Part shown: piece by piece, positions 8,785-18,229 of the stretch | How positions within the stretch are numbered: position 1 is the stretch's first letter | How the letters are laid out: every line of letters begins with the position of its first letter | Origin: CAYRFQ01 sp964423615 | Lineage (GTDB): Bacteria > Planctomycetota > Planctomycetia > Gemmatales > Gemmataceae | Length of the DNA stretch: 64,000 nucleotides | Assembly: GCA_964423615.1 (NCBI GenBank) | Contig: CAYRFQ010000024.1 | Coordinates: 34,499-98,498, forward strand | Reading direction: 5' to 3' | Program-made: the position numbers and the translations under genes | The notes under the pieces: model-generated | What the model was told of the DNA's origin: nothing | Seen by the model: the letters and a program-made list of their open reading frames with translations, nothing else | Databases searched by the model: none

Positions 8785-9621
8785 ATGACAACCTCTCCAG
8801 TTCCCTTAAATGATCTGGAACAAAATATCCAGGACCAGAAGGCGGCGCTTGAGCAGATGCAAAGCGAACTCAAACTTCGGCAGGCCTACATTCGTGATCT
8901 GGAGCGAAAGAAGCAAACTCTAGAAAAAGAGTTGGCTGGGGTCGAGCGAGACATCGAATTGATCAAGGCTGGCGAGAAAAATCCTCCAGGGTTCACAAAG
9001 CCAAAAGCCCCCACCAAGAAACCCGAACCAAAATCCACTGCCACCAAGCCTGGTCCTACCACACTGCCAAAAAGTACTGGGGAAGGAACTCCCACCGGAA
9101 TATCCAAGATGGTTCTTGACGTGGTGGGAAGCGGAAAGGGGCCAATGCCCACTGCCGAGATTGTTGACGGCGTGCTGAGCAACGACCTTCCCACAAAAAG
9201 CAAAGATCCTCGACGAATGATCCAGAAGAAGATCTACGAACTCGTCAAGCGAGGCCTACTGACCAAGGTAGAAGAAGGTCTCTACGATCTTCCAGGAGAG
9301 ACATCTAGCGACAATCCGGAAACATCGACTTCGGCTCCCAAGGGGGTAAGTTCGAGCAACGGGACCACCGCAGCCAAACCAACTGGTTCTGCTTCGAAGC
9401 CCAAACCCGCCGCTCCTCCATCTCTCAAGGTGGTAATCATCGAAGTCCTCAAGATGAGCCGAAAACCCCTCTCCACTGCCGAAATCGCCGAGCGAGTTCT
9501 AGAACGTGGATACGAAACAACGAGCAAGGACTTCAAGAAAGTCATCGCCACTCAAATCAAAAAGATGGACGAGGTAGAGATGGGAGAAGAGAATTCCGGA
9601 TACAAGTTGAAAGGTCGATGA
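8785..9621 (+). CDS. Coiled-coil protein with two winged-helix-like repeats, unknown function
   Basis: 278 residues in three parts. Residues 1-70 are a charged coiled coil (LEQNIQDQKAALEQMQSELK and on). Next comes a Pro/Lys/Thr-rich linker. Then two related helical modules of about 65 residues follow: ISKMVLDVVGSGKGPMPTAE...RGLLTKVEEGLYDL (about 110-172) and LKVVIIEVLKMSRKPLSTAE...VEMGEENSGYKLK (about 213-276), separated by a second Ser/Pro-rich linker. Both modules have the helix-turn-helix-wing look of HARE-HTH-like domains (TAEI..VL...Y.T.S.D....I...I). I infer nucleic-acid or protein binding. It is single-gene and convergent with the helicase-like gene. No named family is recognised with certainty. 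Confidence 0.55.
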   Translation: MTTSPVPLNDLEQNIQDQKAALEQMQSELKLRQAYIRDLERKKQTLEKELAGVERDIELIKAGEKNPPGFTKPKAPTKKPEPKSTATKPGPTTLPKSTGEGTPTGISKMVLDVVGSGKGPMPTAEIVDGVLSNDLPTKSKDPRRMIQKKIYELVKRGLLTKVEEGLYDLPGETSSDNPETSTSAPKGVSSSNGTTAAKPTGSASKPKPAAPPSLKVVIIEVLKMSRKPLSTAEIAERVLERGYETTSKDFKKVIATQIKKMDEVEMGEENSGYKLKGR

Positions 9622-9794
9622 TAAGACCAGTTGCAGAACAACCCGTCAGATCGCCCTCCTTGTGGGTAGCTTTTTGCAGCTTGTTCCTGAAAAGGCGTCA
9701 GTCAAGTTGCTAGACAGCCAAGACATGATTCTTGTAAAGGATTCGTCGTTAATTCGACGATTTCTGCCGTCCACAGCGGTGTTGACGGCTCCAG

Positions 9795-12278
9795 TTACCC
9801 ATCAATATACGCTGTCCTGCCAAACACTCGCCAACTGAGTTTGCCAGCAACCCATTCTTGGGCTTTTTCGAGTGTCCAGCCTTTCTCACAATCAAACTCC
9901 AAGTTCAACACATCCATGACCGCCATCCTGTGCCTTTCATTCGGTTGGGCGAGTTGGACTATGAGCCCTTCCTCCAATTCGAAAGGCGTCCACTTCCGGC
10001 GTGTGTTATGAAGGAGCCGAAGAATCACTTTCGATTTGGATTCTTCCCAGTACATGTTATGGGCAAGAGTTTGGAGGGGTAATTCATCCAACTCCTGGAC
10101 GATAAAGGCAAGAGCTTCCACGATGTCTGTGTTGGCCGGGAACGTGACTTCTGCAAGAGCAGGCCCTTCTTCCGGAAGTTCCACAATCCGCAATTCGATG
10201 TCTGGTCGGTCTTCCACAGATTCAAATTCCGACTCACGAAGAAGATGTCCTGGAACGTACCGTAACCGACAGTGGAGCCGGTCCTCTCGTCTCGTCCACC
10301 GGTAAGGAGATCGGCTGGGGTCGCAATGAAGGACCTTCCAGACTTCGTGAAACCATTCCCCGCGTGGCGGAGGTGGTGGAGTGCGGGAACGACCGCCGTG
10401 TTTCCCGTTCACCCTGGTCCCGCCGGTTCGTCCCCTCCGCTCCGAATGAGCCGAGTCGCCGAGCAAGATCCACCGTTGGGACCGTTGGGCCACGACCATT
10501 AACTCCGATTCAGTGACACCAGCCGCGTCGTCGAGTACCAGGGTGTCAAAGGTCCCCAACTCCGATGCCAACTCTCCGAAGTGTTCGTCTTCAGGAAGCG
10601 ATTTGGTCGTCGCCGCGACGACATTGGCCATGAGGAAGATATCGCGAGCCAAGTCTTCGACACCTTGATCCAAGTACTCCAGCCATCGAGTCAGGCGAGC
10701 GGCCTTCTCCTCCCAGGTTCCTACCAACCGTTCCCACTCTTGTTTGGCCGATTGAAGTGCTTCTTCATTCGGCTCGTCTGGCATGGTTACATCGTTGGGT
10801 AACTGCCGGATAGTTTGTTCCCATTTCTGGTCGGTCACGTCACGTGTCGTCTTCGCCGTCATGAGTTCTTGACGGAGTTGTTCGGTTCGGTTCTCGATTT
10901 CTTGCTGTCGGAACTTCGCGACTTGCTCGGCCAGATTGTCTTCCAGCTCCTGGTCTTCTGATTCGAGTTTATCTGCTCTTGTCCGGAGTTTTTTGAGGTG
11001 GTTTTCGATTTCGCCTCGTTGGGCTCGCAGTTCATCCAGATTGTCAAGGGCTTGCCGTTTGCCCATGGCCCTCCAGTAGCTCCACGATAGGAAGCTGTTT
11101 TGTTGTTTCGCCGCTTCCAAGGGCTGCAAATCTTGGATTTGGTTCGTCGCCTCTTCCAACGCGGCCGCCCGTTCTTGAATTTCCGCGTGCAACGCTTCCC
11201 GTTGTTCCTCGAGGTCCTTCTTTTTGTCGTTGTGTTTTTTACGCACGTAGTCGAGTTTGTTTAAGACGACCTCAGTGGCTTTTTCGGCCTTGGACTGCGA
11301 TTTCTTCTCCGCTGTTACCGGTTCCTTGGTCCCAGTGGGCTGCTTTTTCTTGCTTGCTTTGGTAGATGACGAGGCCGTATTGTCTTTGTCCTGGCCACTG
11401 GCCTCGGCTCTCTCGGCAAAGACGAGATCGACTTCCATTGGAACATCCTTCAGACGCTGCTCGAGCGATTCGATTTTGTCCGAAAGGTCTACTCGCCATG
11501 CCAACACGTCCGCAAGTTCGTCCCAGATTCGGCCTTCGTCTTTTCGCTCCTTGATGCGTTTTTCGGCTTCGGCTAAAGCTTGTCTTGCGCTGGCGAGAGC
11601 CCCGTTCGAGAAATTTTGGCATCGACCTTCTAACGTAAGCTGCTCGACCGATGGCCGCAGAGAGCGTTCGTTTGGCTCTTGGCAGCGGACGACCGAAACA
11701 CCTTCGAGAGTGTCTACGTGGGCCAGAATGCGATCAACACCAGGAGGAGTTGGGCCAAGGAGCAGAACCCGCTCACCAGCCTGGACGAGTTTGTAGATTA
11801 TCTCGGCTGCGCGGCCAGCCCGTACCTCCGACGAAAGACTTTGGATAAAATAAACATCGGGAGTTTGGGGAGCTTGGACGACGGACAAGACTTGATCTAG
11901 GGGTTGCTTGCCCCATCGCAACGATAGCGTTCTTGGCGGTTCAAGATGATCGGTTTTGCCGTGAAGCAGATGTCCTAATATCTGGACCCTCAGTGGGTCC
12001 GTTCCAATGGAAACGTCCGGCCCCAGTTCGTGCGAAGCGGAAATACGATCTTGTTCGGGTGGTTCAGTCAACAGCCCTTGCTCATAAGCCAATCTGAGGA
12101 TGTACGTTTGTTGCGGACGCGATAGACTGCCCAGCAGCTTCTCCCAGGTCCGCTGTGGTGTCGGTAAAGCATTCATCAAGGCGGCCAGCGAATCGGACGG
12201 ATTCTCCGTCGTGTCCTTCGGCAGATCAGCAATCGCAGTCGGCAAGCCTCCTGAGGTTTGCTGTTCCCGTGGAGTCAT
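9795..12278 (-). CDS. Degenerate UPF1/DNA2-like SF1 helicase with long coiled-coil insert
   Basis: 827 residues; start supported by GAGGA 6 nt upstream. Near residue 140 the order VYFIQSLSSEVRAGRA...GERVLLLGPTPPGVDRIL resembles the motif I/Ia region of UPF1-like helicases, but the P-loop GxxGxGK[ST] is missing. Residues about 230-470 are a very charged coiled coil (lysine/glutamate-rich) inserted as in the DNA2/UPF1 'stalk' class. Motif II appears as TLVLDDAAGVTESEL, with DD instead of DE, and the following WILLGDSAHSERR matches motif III (GDxxQ) only in part. The C-terminal 250 residues are acidic and without known motifs. The protein probably binds nucleic acid or a partner without ordinary ATP hydrolysis; this is inference. 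Confidence 0.5.
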   Translation of the reverse strand: MTPREQQTSGGLPTAIADLPKDTTENPSDSLAALMNALPTPQRTWEKLLGSLSRPQQTYILRLAYEQGLLTEPPEQDRISASHELGPDVSIGTDPLRVQILGHLLHGKTDHLEPPRTLSLRWGKQPLDQVLSVVQAPQTPDVYFIQSLSSEVRAGRAAEIIYKLVQAGERVLLLGPTPPGVDRILAHVDTLEGVSVVRCQEPNERSLRPSVEQLTLEGRCQNFSNGALASARQALAEAEKRIKERKDEGRIWDELADVLAWRVDLSDKIESLEQRLKDVPMEVDLVFAERAEASGQDKDNTASSSTKASKKKQPTGTKEPVTAEKKSQSKAEKATEVVLNKLDYVRKKHNDKKKDLEEQREALHAEIQERAAALEEATNQIQDLQPLEAAKQQNSFLSWSYWRAMGKRQALDNLDELRAQRGEIENHLKKLRTRADKLESEDQELEDNLAEQVAKFRQQEIENRTEQLRQELMTAKTTRDVTDQKWEQTIRQLPNDVTMPDEPNEEALQSAKQEWERLVGTWEEKAARLTRWLEYLDQGVEDLARDIFLMANVVAATTKSLPEDEHFGELASELGTFDTLVLDDAAGVTESELMVVAQRSQRWILLGDSAHSERRGRTGGTRVNGKHGGRSRTPPPPPRGEWFHEVWKVLHCDPSRSPYRWTRREDRLHCRLRYVPGHLLRESEFESVEDRPDIELRIVELPEEGPALAEVTFPANTDIVEALAFIVQELDELPLQTLAHNMYWEESKSKVILRLLHNTRRKWTPFELEEGLIVQLAQPNERHRMAVMDVLNLEFDCEKGWTLEKAQEWVAGKLSWRVFGRTAYIDG

Positions 12279-13233
12279 CGAGTGTCCTCAGTTGCTGAAC
12301 TCAGATAAGGTGGGTGAGTCACGGTTCGATGCATCTGATTCCTTCCTTTTCGACGAAGAATAGCACCTACAGACTGATTGTTAATTTCGGTCGACTCTCG
12401 CGCCGAAACGTTCAACATTGGGATGTCATTCCGTTTATTCCTCCGTTCGATGCCTCCTCTTGGAAATTTTGCATCAAGCGCAGTGCTATTGTCCAGTAAT
12501 CATTTCTTCTTTGCAATAAAGAACTTCCATTTCCTCCAACGATATCCCATTGCCTCCAGATGCCGACTCGTAAGGTCCTTGGAAAACCCGCAGAAACTAC
12601 ACTTTGCGAAAACCGCGTGGGCATTACGCTCCCCCGCGGGGAAACTTCAGAACCGACCAAGTAGATCCGGAGAGGAAAAGGGGAAATGGTCAGCCAATGC
12701 GAAAGCCCACTATAAACTAGACGATTTGACACACTCAAGCTATCGGTCCGATCTCAATCGGATCTTCGAAAAAACAATAACACAGCAGGAGCAAAGACAA
12801 TTCAGACTAGAGTTTTGCACTTTTTTCAAAAGTCATAAAACTAATTTATAGAATGACTTATGGAAATTTCACTGATTTTGTGTTCTCGAAAATGGCACCA
12901 AACAAGGCAAAATCTAAGGTAAATCATCCATTCCAGAGCAACCTGATTTCCATAAATGCCTTATTATCAAATATTTATGGAAACCAAAAAAAGTGCAAAA
13001 CTCTAGTCAGACTTCCCGGACGTTCAGACCACAGACCTTTTTTCGCAGATCTGCAATCTGATCGAGCAGACCAATAGGACTTTTCGAACCATTCTGACGT
13101 TCGTTGGCGGGGTTTTCTCCACCAACGGTGCGCCCGTTTCCCAGCCTCTGGCGTCCGGGAACGTCGCTTCGAATCCCACATTTCCAAATCGAGTGGACTT
13201 TGGCTCAGCTTTCAGGATTGTCGGGGTCAAAGA
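12279..13233. other. Gene-free region around a MITE-like element
   Basis: 955 nt with no supportable gene. Short frames exist (for example 12378-12851 plus), but they run through the inverted-repeat element and have no family features or ribosome binding site. The part 12720-13010 is clearly AT-richer than the genome around it. The stretch 13020-13230 keeps normal base composition and could be decayed coding sequence, but I recognise nothing in it. Confidence 0.5.
12805..13008. mobile_element. MITE-like element with 22-bp perfect terminal inverted repeats
   Basis: The left arm at 12805-12826 begins GACTAGAGTTTTGCAC and ends in six T. The right arm at 12987-13008 is its exact reverse complement. 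The interior is AT-rich and holds a second, nested inverted repeat (TTATGGAAAT at 12858-12867, ATTTCCATAA at 12946-12955). Total length is 204 bp and no transposase fits inside. TA dinucleotides sit at the same place in both arms (12808-12809 and 13004-13005), which could mark a TA target duplication of the IS630/Tc1 type, but homology extends outside them. A non-autonomous element is the simplest reading; a very long stem in a transcript is the alternative. Confidence 0.6.
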
Positions 13234-14742
13234 CTATTTTGGCGTTGACGTTTGCAAGACCTGAATTTTCATCTTTCCCACAACTTGGATCACGGGCAAT
13301 AAAGGAGTCAGAGACCGGACATCATCCCAGTCATGGTGGGTCACCTTCAAATGTGTGGCTCCGACATAGCCTTGTCCAAGAGTAGCATCGAGCGGAAACC
13401 AGCGACCGTGGACAAAGACCTCAGTCCACATATGAAAGGCGAAGGCAGGCTGTCCTTTGATGTTCGCATAAATCAAACCGATGGCCGTTCGGGCCGGCAC
13501 TTGTTCGGCCCGACACATGGCCGTCATGAGCATTGCGAATTCCGAACAATCTCCGGTCAGAGTTTTGGCCACATGGTCGGCGGGGGCCATGGCTTCCGCG
13601 TTGTTGGGCCGCATCCGACTCTTCACCCACTTCTCGATCCGTGTGGCTTTGAGCCAGGAGTCGCGTGCCCCGCCAACGGCCTTCTTGGCAAACTGCTTGA
13701 CGCGAGCGTCCTTACAATTAATGAAATATGACGACGACAGGTATTTCTTGTCGACACTCTTTTGTCGTTCTTTCGTCACGAACGGTGCGGCAGCATCCAC
13801 GTGCATCTCGAACGTGTTTCCTTTGGCGTTCTTGATCGTTTGGATCGGGCTGCTCATGAACGCCGACGTCGGATTGTCGAGTCCTTTGGTTTCGATCTGG
13901 TAGACCGCCCTGCGAATCTTATAAGGGTTGGCGAGGCGTCGCTTGAGCTTGATAACCTGGTTCAAAATGACGTCGGTCGTTCGAGCCAACGCACCAGGAC
14001 GCAACGCGAGTTGTTTGGTCCCACGATACTGGACCATCTTACCGATTCCAGGAACTTGCGTTTCCGAACGCAGTGGCGTGCCTTTGGCGTCGAGCCAAAC
14101 GGTGAGCGTCGGCAGTTGCAAAGTCTGGATTTTTTCGGGCGTGATTTGGACACGTAAGAGCTTCTCGTCAGACATTTTTCCGAGCAGTTCAACCTTCTCG
14201 TAATTCTGCACCTTGACGGCATTCGTGACGACAAGATTGATGCTTGGTTCAAAACCACGGTAAACAAAAGTAGTCCCCGGTTCGACTTTTTTGTCGCGGA
14301 AGATCGTTTGTTGTTTGTAGAGGCTCGTGACGTTCCCGTCCCACGGAACCGGAGCGAGTTGTTTGGTCTTGTCCAGCACCAAACGCAACTTCTTGTCCAC
14401 GATCTTGCCAGAAATGTCCAAAGTCTTCTTGGTGCCCAGGAACTGCCGCGTGAAAATGCCCACGACGGTCCCATCGGACGTCTCGATGTTGCCGGTATCC
14501 ATGGCCAGTTTCACAATCGTGCCGGAACGTTTGACGTTGAGACGCAGTTCAGTTGTTGCCCGATAGAGTTTCTTGCCCTCTTCCGTGTATTCTTCGACGA
14601 ACGTATGGGAGTAACCGGCCCGGTTTCCCTCTAAATACGATACATCCCACGCGTCGTACACGATCTTGGATTGTTTGGTGCCCGCCTGCGCTGGGACCAA
14701 GATCAAGACGAAACTCGCGAACGCAAGGAGGATAATCCGCAC
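13234..14742 (-). CDS. Exported transglutaminase-like (papain-fold) protein
   Basis: 502 residues from the GTG at 14742, chosen for AGGAG 6 nt upstream and because a signal peptide then begins at once (RIILLAFASFVLILVPAQAG). The C-terminal third is a transglutaminase-like core: the catalytic Cys in LTGDCSEFAMLMTAMCR, His in AFHMWTEVFV and Asp in WFPLDATLGQGYVG. The N-terminal 300 residues are beta-rich without a named motif, a common layout in planctomycete and proteobacterial exported transglutaminase-like proteins. The activity may be protease- or amidase-like rather than cross-linking. Substrate unknown. Confidence 0.75.
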   Translation of the reverse strand: MRIILLAFASFVLILVPAQAGTKQSKIVYDAWDVSYLEGNRAGYSHTFVEEYTEEGKKLYRATTELRLNVKRSGTIVKLAMDTGNIETSDGTVVGIFTRQFLGTKKTLDISGKIVDKKLRLVLDKTKQLAPVPWDGNVTSLYKQQTIFRDKKVEPGTTFVYRGFEPSINLVVTNAVKVQNYEKVELLGKMSDEKLLRVQITPEKIQTLQLPTLTVWLDAKGTPLRSETQVPGIGKMVQYRGTKQLALRPGALARTTDVILNQVIKLKRRLANPYKIRRAVYQIETKGLDNPTSAFMSSPIQTIKNAKGNTFEMHVDAAAPFVTKERQKSVDKKYLSSSYFINCKDARVKQFAKKAVGGARDSWLKATRIEKWVKSRMRPNNAEAMAPADHVAKTLTGDCSEFAMLMTAMCRAEQVPARTAIGLIYANIKGQPAFAFHMWTEVFVHGRWFPLDATLGQGYVGATHLKVTHHDWDDVRSLTPLLPVIQVVGKMKIQVLQTSTPK

Positions 14743-14992
14743 CGTTGGCTCCTGTATAGAAATAAGGCCGAAACATAGGCAACGGAAAAGGTAAGAGGAG
14801 CCAAGAGGCTCAACCGCGTTCTGTTCACAAACTGACTTTTCCAAATGAAACCCGGTTAACGCTCTTAACTACTGAATCCCAACCCTCAACTCTTTCCGCC
14901 ATTTTCGAAAGCATTTCGAAACTAACGAAGCCGAATCTTTATCGCAAGACCAGAGCGGTTGCAAAGTGCGAAGTTTAGAGAGAATACAAACG

Positions 14993-16984
14993 TTAAGACT
15001 CTTGTGCAGTTGGGGCGTTTTTCTGCGGCGATGCCGTGGACTTCTTTCTTGGGAAGGACATCCGAAACGTCGCGCCTTGGAACCACTCCGACTCCACCAT
15101 CAGTTGAGCATGGTGGTGTTCGAGGATCACCATAATGAACGAGAGGCCCAAACCCATCCCAGCGCTGAACCCGGCGAACAAGGCGTTGTTCCGTTTCGTC
15201 GAGAAATGCGTTTCCGTACACCGTTGGCGCACCTCTTCACTCATCCCAATTCCGTTGTCTTGGATTTCCAACACGCATCGATCGCCTTCGGAATACGTTC
15301 GCAGATGGACTTCCCCTTGCCAACTGGCTGCCGCGATCAGCGCCTGTTTGCGATCCAAGTTCGTCGGCACACCCTTCGATTCGGCCAAGGCCTTGTTCAG
15401 TTCGGATAACGAGGACACACCGTCTCGCTTCCGAGCACGTTCCCGGAGGTGATTACGCATTTCAAAAGTCGCATCACGCGCGTTGAACAACAAATTTTCG
15501 ATTGCTTGTTGTAGGTGTGACCGGTCACCTTCGATGAGCAGTGCGGATGTCGAAGGCTCCGTGTGGATCGTCAACTTCCATTTCTCATGAGCCAACTCGC
15601 CCCACGTGTGCTGCATTTCTCCCAACAAAGAATTCAGGTCAAGGACCACTCGCTCCGATTGCGTCGGGTCACGCCTGACGGTTTGCAGAATTTGTTGAAG
15701 TCGCTCTGTAACGGTGTGAAGAGTCACTTGCACTTCCTGGAGCATCTTCCCCTGGTTCGAGTTTCCTTCTCCCGACTCCAAACATCGATTGAGCAGATCG
15801 TTCGGTCGAATCAACAAGTTCTTGATGTTGTGAGCATACGAACCGGCCATGATGCCGATGTTGGCCCACAGTTGGGACTTGAGTTCGAGGTTCACGCGTT
15901 CGGCTTCTCGTGCGTTCTTCTCGGCTTCTTGTCGGCGAACTTCTTCTTCGAGACGTCGTCGTTCGGCTTCGTTCACCCGTTGTTCGGCTCGGAGTTGCCC
16001 TTCGCGTTGTTCCCGTTCGCGTTCCTGCGCGACGAACGAGAGGAGTACGACGAGGGCCAAAACCAGAGTAGCTCCTCCGGTAAACCAAAGGTGACGTTTG
16101 GCATTGGTGCGAACCTTATCCTGGTGCGACGTTTCGACGCGAAGCCGATAAAGCATTTGGACGTGGACCTTGCCTGCTTCGTCATTCCGAATCTCGATGG
16201 GTTTGTCGAGTTCTCGGTATTGTCCTTCTCGACGAGGCAATTCGGAATCCCAGACGAGTGGCTCCAAATCCATGTCGTCGGCGAACTGGACTTCCATTCG
16301 GTAGATCACTGGAAACAAAGGGAGTTGGCCCGAGTAAATTTTCGTCACCGGATCGCAGAGAGACTTAAGGAAGATATGAAGTTCTCGTCGCTTCTTGATT
16401 TCCTCCTGCCGATGGGTAATGAGTTCGGCGAGCAAATCGGACATTGACTTCGAATCCGATGGGAGATACTTCTTGAGCCCCTTGTTGGGGATATCATTCT
16501 GGAGTGTAAGTAGGCTTTCCGCGTCGAGGTGATATCGGTCTTCCGCAAGCCGAATGATGGTCTGATAAAGGGCATGTATGTCCGGACGACGTGGGTCGTT
16601 CTCCGGCATACGTTCGAGGACGTAAGCAAATCCGACTTTCGCCTTCGCGAAGAATTTGTCTGCCGTGGGACGAGATTTCTTGTGGACTCGATCAATATAC
16701 TCGTCGACATGGTCAGCCAACGTCCTGCGGATTCTCGCTTCTTGAATCCATTCTTCAAGGACTTCGCGGTGATACCGCTCATCCCCCGCAAACCAATCGA
16801 TAACCGGTCCCCACAACGTCATCCCGAGGGTAAACAACAGCACCAACGGCCCAAGCCTTCCTATGAATTGCCAGAGCCAGTTCCGTCGTGTCGGCAGAGC
16901 AGGGGATTTCTTGGTCTTCCTGGGTCGGTTTGCCTCCGACGAATCGTCGGAGAACTTCGGCTGTGCTTGTTGTGTTTCACGCAT
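14993..16984 (-). CDS. Membrane sensor histidine kinase, orphan
   Basis: 663 residues. One membrane span lies near residues 38-65 (LGPLVLLFTLGMTLWG) and a second near 300-322 (TLVLALVVLLSFVA). They enclose a sensor region of about 230 residues that should be extracytoplasmic. A long Glu/Arg coiled coil follows (REREQREGQLRAEQRVNEA). The phosphoacceptor region is SYAHNIKNLLIRPNDLL, and the ATPase core has the N box (AIENLLFNARDATFEM), G1 (LEIQDNGIGMS) and G2 (FSAGMGLGLSFIMVI). No response regulator gene is adjacent. The sensed signal cannot be read. Confidence 0.82.
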   Translation of the reverse strand: MRETQQAQPKFSDDSSEANRPRKTKKSPALPTRRNWLWQFIGRLGPLVLLFTLGMTLWGPVIDWFAGDERYHREVLEEWIQEARIRRTLADHVDEYIDRVHKKSRPTADKFFAKAKVGFAYVLERMPENDPRRPDIHALYQTIIRLAEDRYHLDAESLLTLQNDIPNKGLKKYLPSDSKSMSDLLAELITHRQEEIKKRRELHIFLKSLCDPVTKIYSGQLPLFPVIYRMEVQFADDMDLEPLVWDSELPRREGQYRELDKPIEIRNDEAGKVHVQMLYRLRVETSHQDKVRTNAKRHLWFTGGATLVLALVVLLSFVAQEREREQREGQLRAEQRVNEAERRRLEEEVRRQEAEKNAREAERVNLELKSQLWANIGIMAGSYAHNIKNLLIRPNDLLNRCLESGEGNSNQGKMLQEVQVTLHTVTERLQQILQTVRRDPTQSERVVLDLNSLLGEMQHTWGELAHEKWKLTIHTEPSTSALLIEGDRSHLQQAIENLLFNARDATFEMRNHLRERARKRDGVSSLSELNKALAESKGVPTNLDRKQALIAAASWQGEVHLRTYSEGDRCVLEIQDNGIGMSEEVRQRCTETHFSTKRNNALFAGFSAGMGLGLSFIMVILEHHHAQLMVESEWFQGATFRMSFPRKKSTASPQKNAPTAQES

Positions 16985-17213
16985 CTGCCCACGGCCACCT
17001 CAAGAAAGGTGAAAAGGGAAAGAGTTCAAAGATTGTCTTGGACTGCGGCGGCATCTGGTCGCTTTGGTGTGTCATTCTGTCTCCTCGTTCGCGTTTCGCG
17101 CAGGTGTCTTTGGGGTTCAGGGGTTGACGCAGTTTTCTTATTCAAGGCGAGGGTGGCGTTGCAGGTCGGCTCCGATATCTCACCAACGAACTCGCATCTT
17201 CCACCTTTCCCTT

Positions 17214-18101
17214 TCACCTTGTTTGGAACCCGGCCTGTTCCAGTGCTTGTCGCATCTTGTTTCGTGTTGCTTCATCCCACGGCGCAACAGGCGACCGACA
17301 CGGACCGATCCCAAGACCAAGCAATTCCAACCCTGTTTTGACGCCACCGGGAGCAGTCCCAAAATTCAAACTCATCCGGACCAAGCTCAACCGTCTTTGG
17401 GCTTCGAGGGCTGCGGCGTGATCGCCTCGTTGGACGGCATCGTAGACATCGACGATCAACCGTGGAGCCACATTCCCGCTGGCAGGGACGGCACCCTTCG
17501 CACCGGAAATCAAGGCGTGGTAAATCAGCGTGTCTCGGCCCTGGAGAACACTAAACGTATCCGGAACGACACGAATCAGTTCGCACGTATTCTGGAGATC
17601 GCCACTGGAGTCTTTGATGCCAACGATATTGGGAATGTCGGCTAACCGGGCCACCGTATCGACATCGATCTTCACGCCACCGCAAGTCCCGGGGTTATTA
17701 TATAGCATCACGGGGACGGACGTGTTTTCAGCGACACGCTGGTAATGGTGAACTATTTCTTGTTGACTCGGCTTCACGAAGTACGGCGTGATCACCGAGA
17801 CACCATCCACGCCTTCGCGTTCGGCCATTTGTGTCAGACGGACCACTTCTCGGGTCGTTTCTGCCCCGGTTCCCGCGAACACGGGCAACCGTTTGTTGAC
17901 GTGGGCCACGGCCGTAGCGATGACTTCCTGCTTCTCGCGTTCGTCGAGGGCGTAGAATTCGCTATTCGTGCCAAGCACAAAAATCCCATGTACCCCTTCG
18001 GCGATGAGGTGGTCGATGAACCACTTCAAACGTGGGATGTCGAGATCTTCGTTGGGCTGCATGGGTGTGGCTACAGGAGGTACGATCCCACGAATCTCCA
18101 T
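17214..18101 (-). CDS. DapA/NanA-family class I aldolase or lyase (probably not true DHDPS)
   Basis: 295 residues, the normal length of the family. The Schiff-base Lys is in NIVGIKDSSGDL and the catalytic Tyr in VMLYNNPGTCG. However, GTTGE is GTNSE here, and the Arg that follows YN.PG in dihydrodipicolinate synthase (Arg138 in E. coli) is absent: the position reads TC. That Arg binds the substrate carboxylate, so another keto-acid aldolase, lyase or dehydratase is likely even though dapB lies 2 kb away. The start is supported by GAGAGG 8 nt upstream. Confidence 0.75.
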   Translation of the reverse strand: MEIRGIVPPVATPMQPNEDLDIPRLKWFIDHLIAEGVHGIFVLGTNSEFYALDEREKQEVIATAVAHVNKRLPVFAGTGAETTREVVRLTQMAEREGVDGVSVITPYFVKPSQQEIVHHYQRVAENTSVPVMLYNNPGTCGGVKIDVDTVARLADIPNIVGIKDSSGDLQNTCELIRVVPDTFSVLQGRDTLIYHALISGAKGAVPASGNVAPRLIVDVYDAVQRGDHAAALEAQRRLSLVRMSLNFGTAPGGVKTGLELLGLGIGPCRSPVAPWDEATRNKMRQALEQAGFQTR

Positions 18102-18229
18102 CGTTCTAACCTCTCTTCGTCAAAAATTGATACCGTTTTCTCTGATGCCATCTGATCGAGTGAGACGATCGATCGGAGTCAAATTCCGACACACTATGTC
18201 GTGTTCGTTCCTCCCACGCCGTGTTGGCT

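Noticed and set aside
12378..12851. 157-codon frame before and into the MITE
   Set aside because: Runs into the inverted repeat arm, low coding quality, no ribosome binding site.
15563..16447. 294-codon plus-strand frame
   Set aside because: Antisense to the histidine kinase, no motif and no ribosome binding site.
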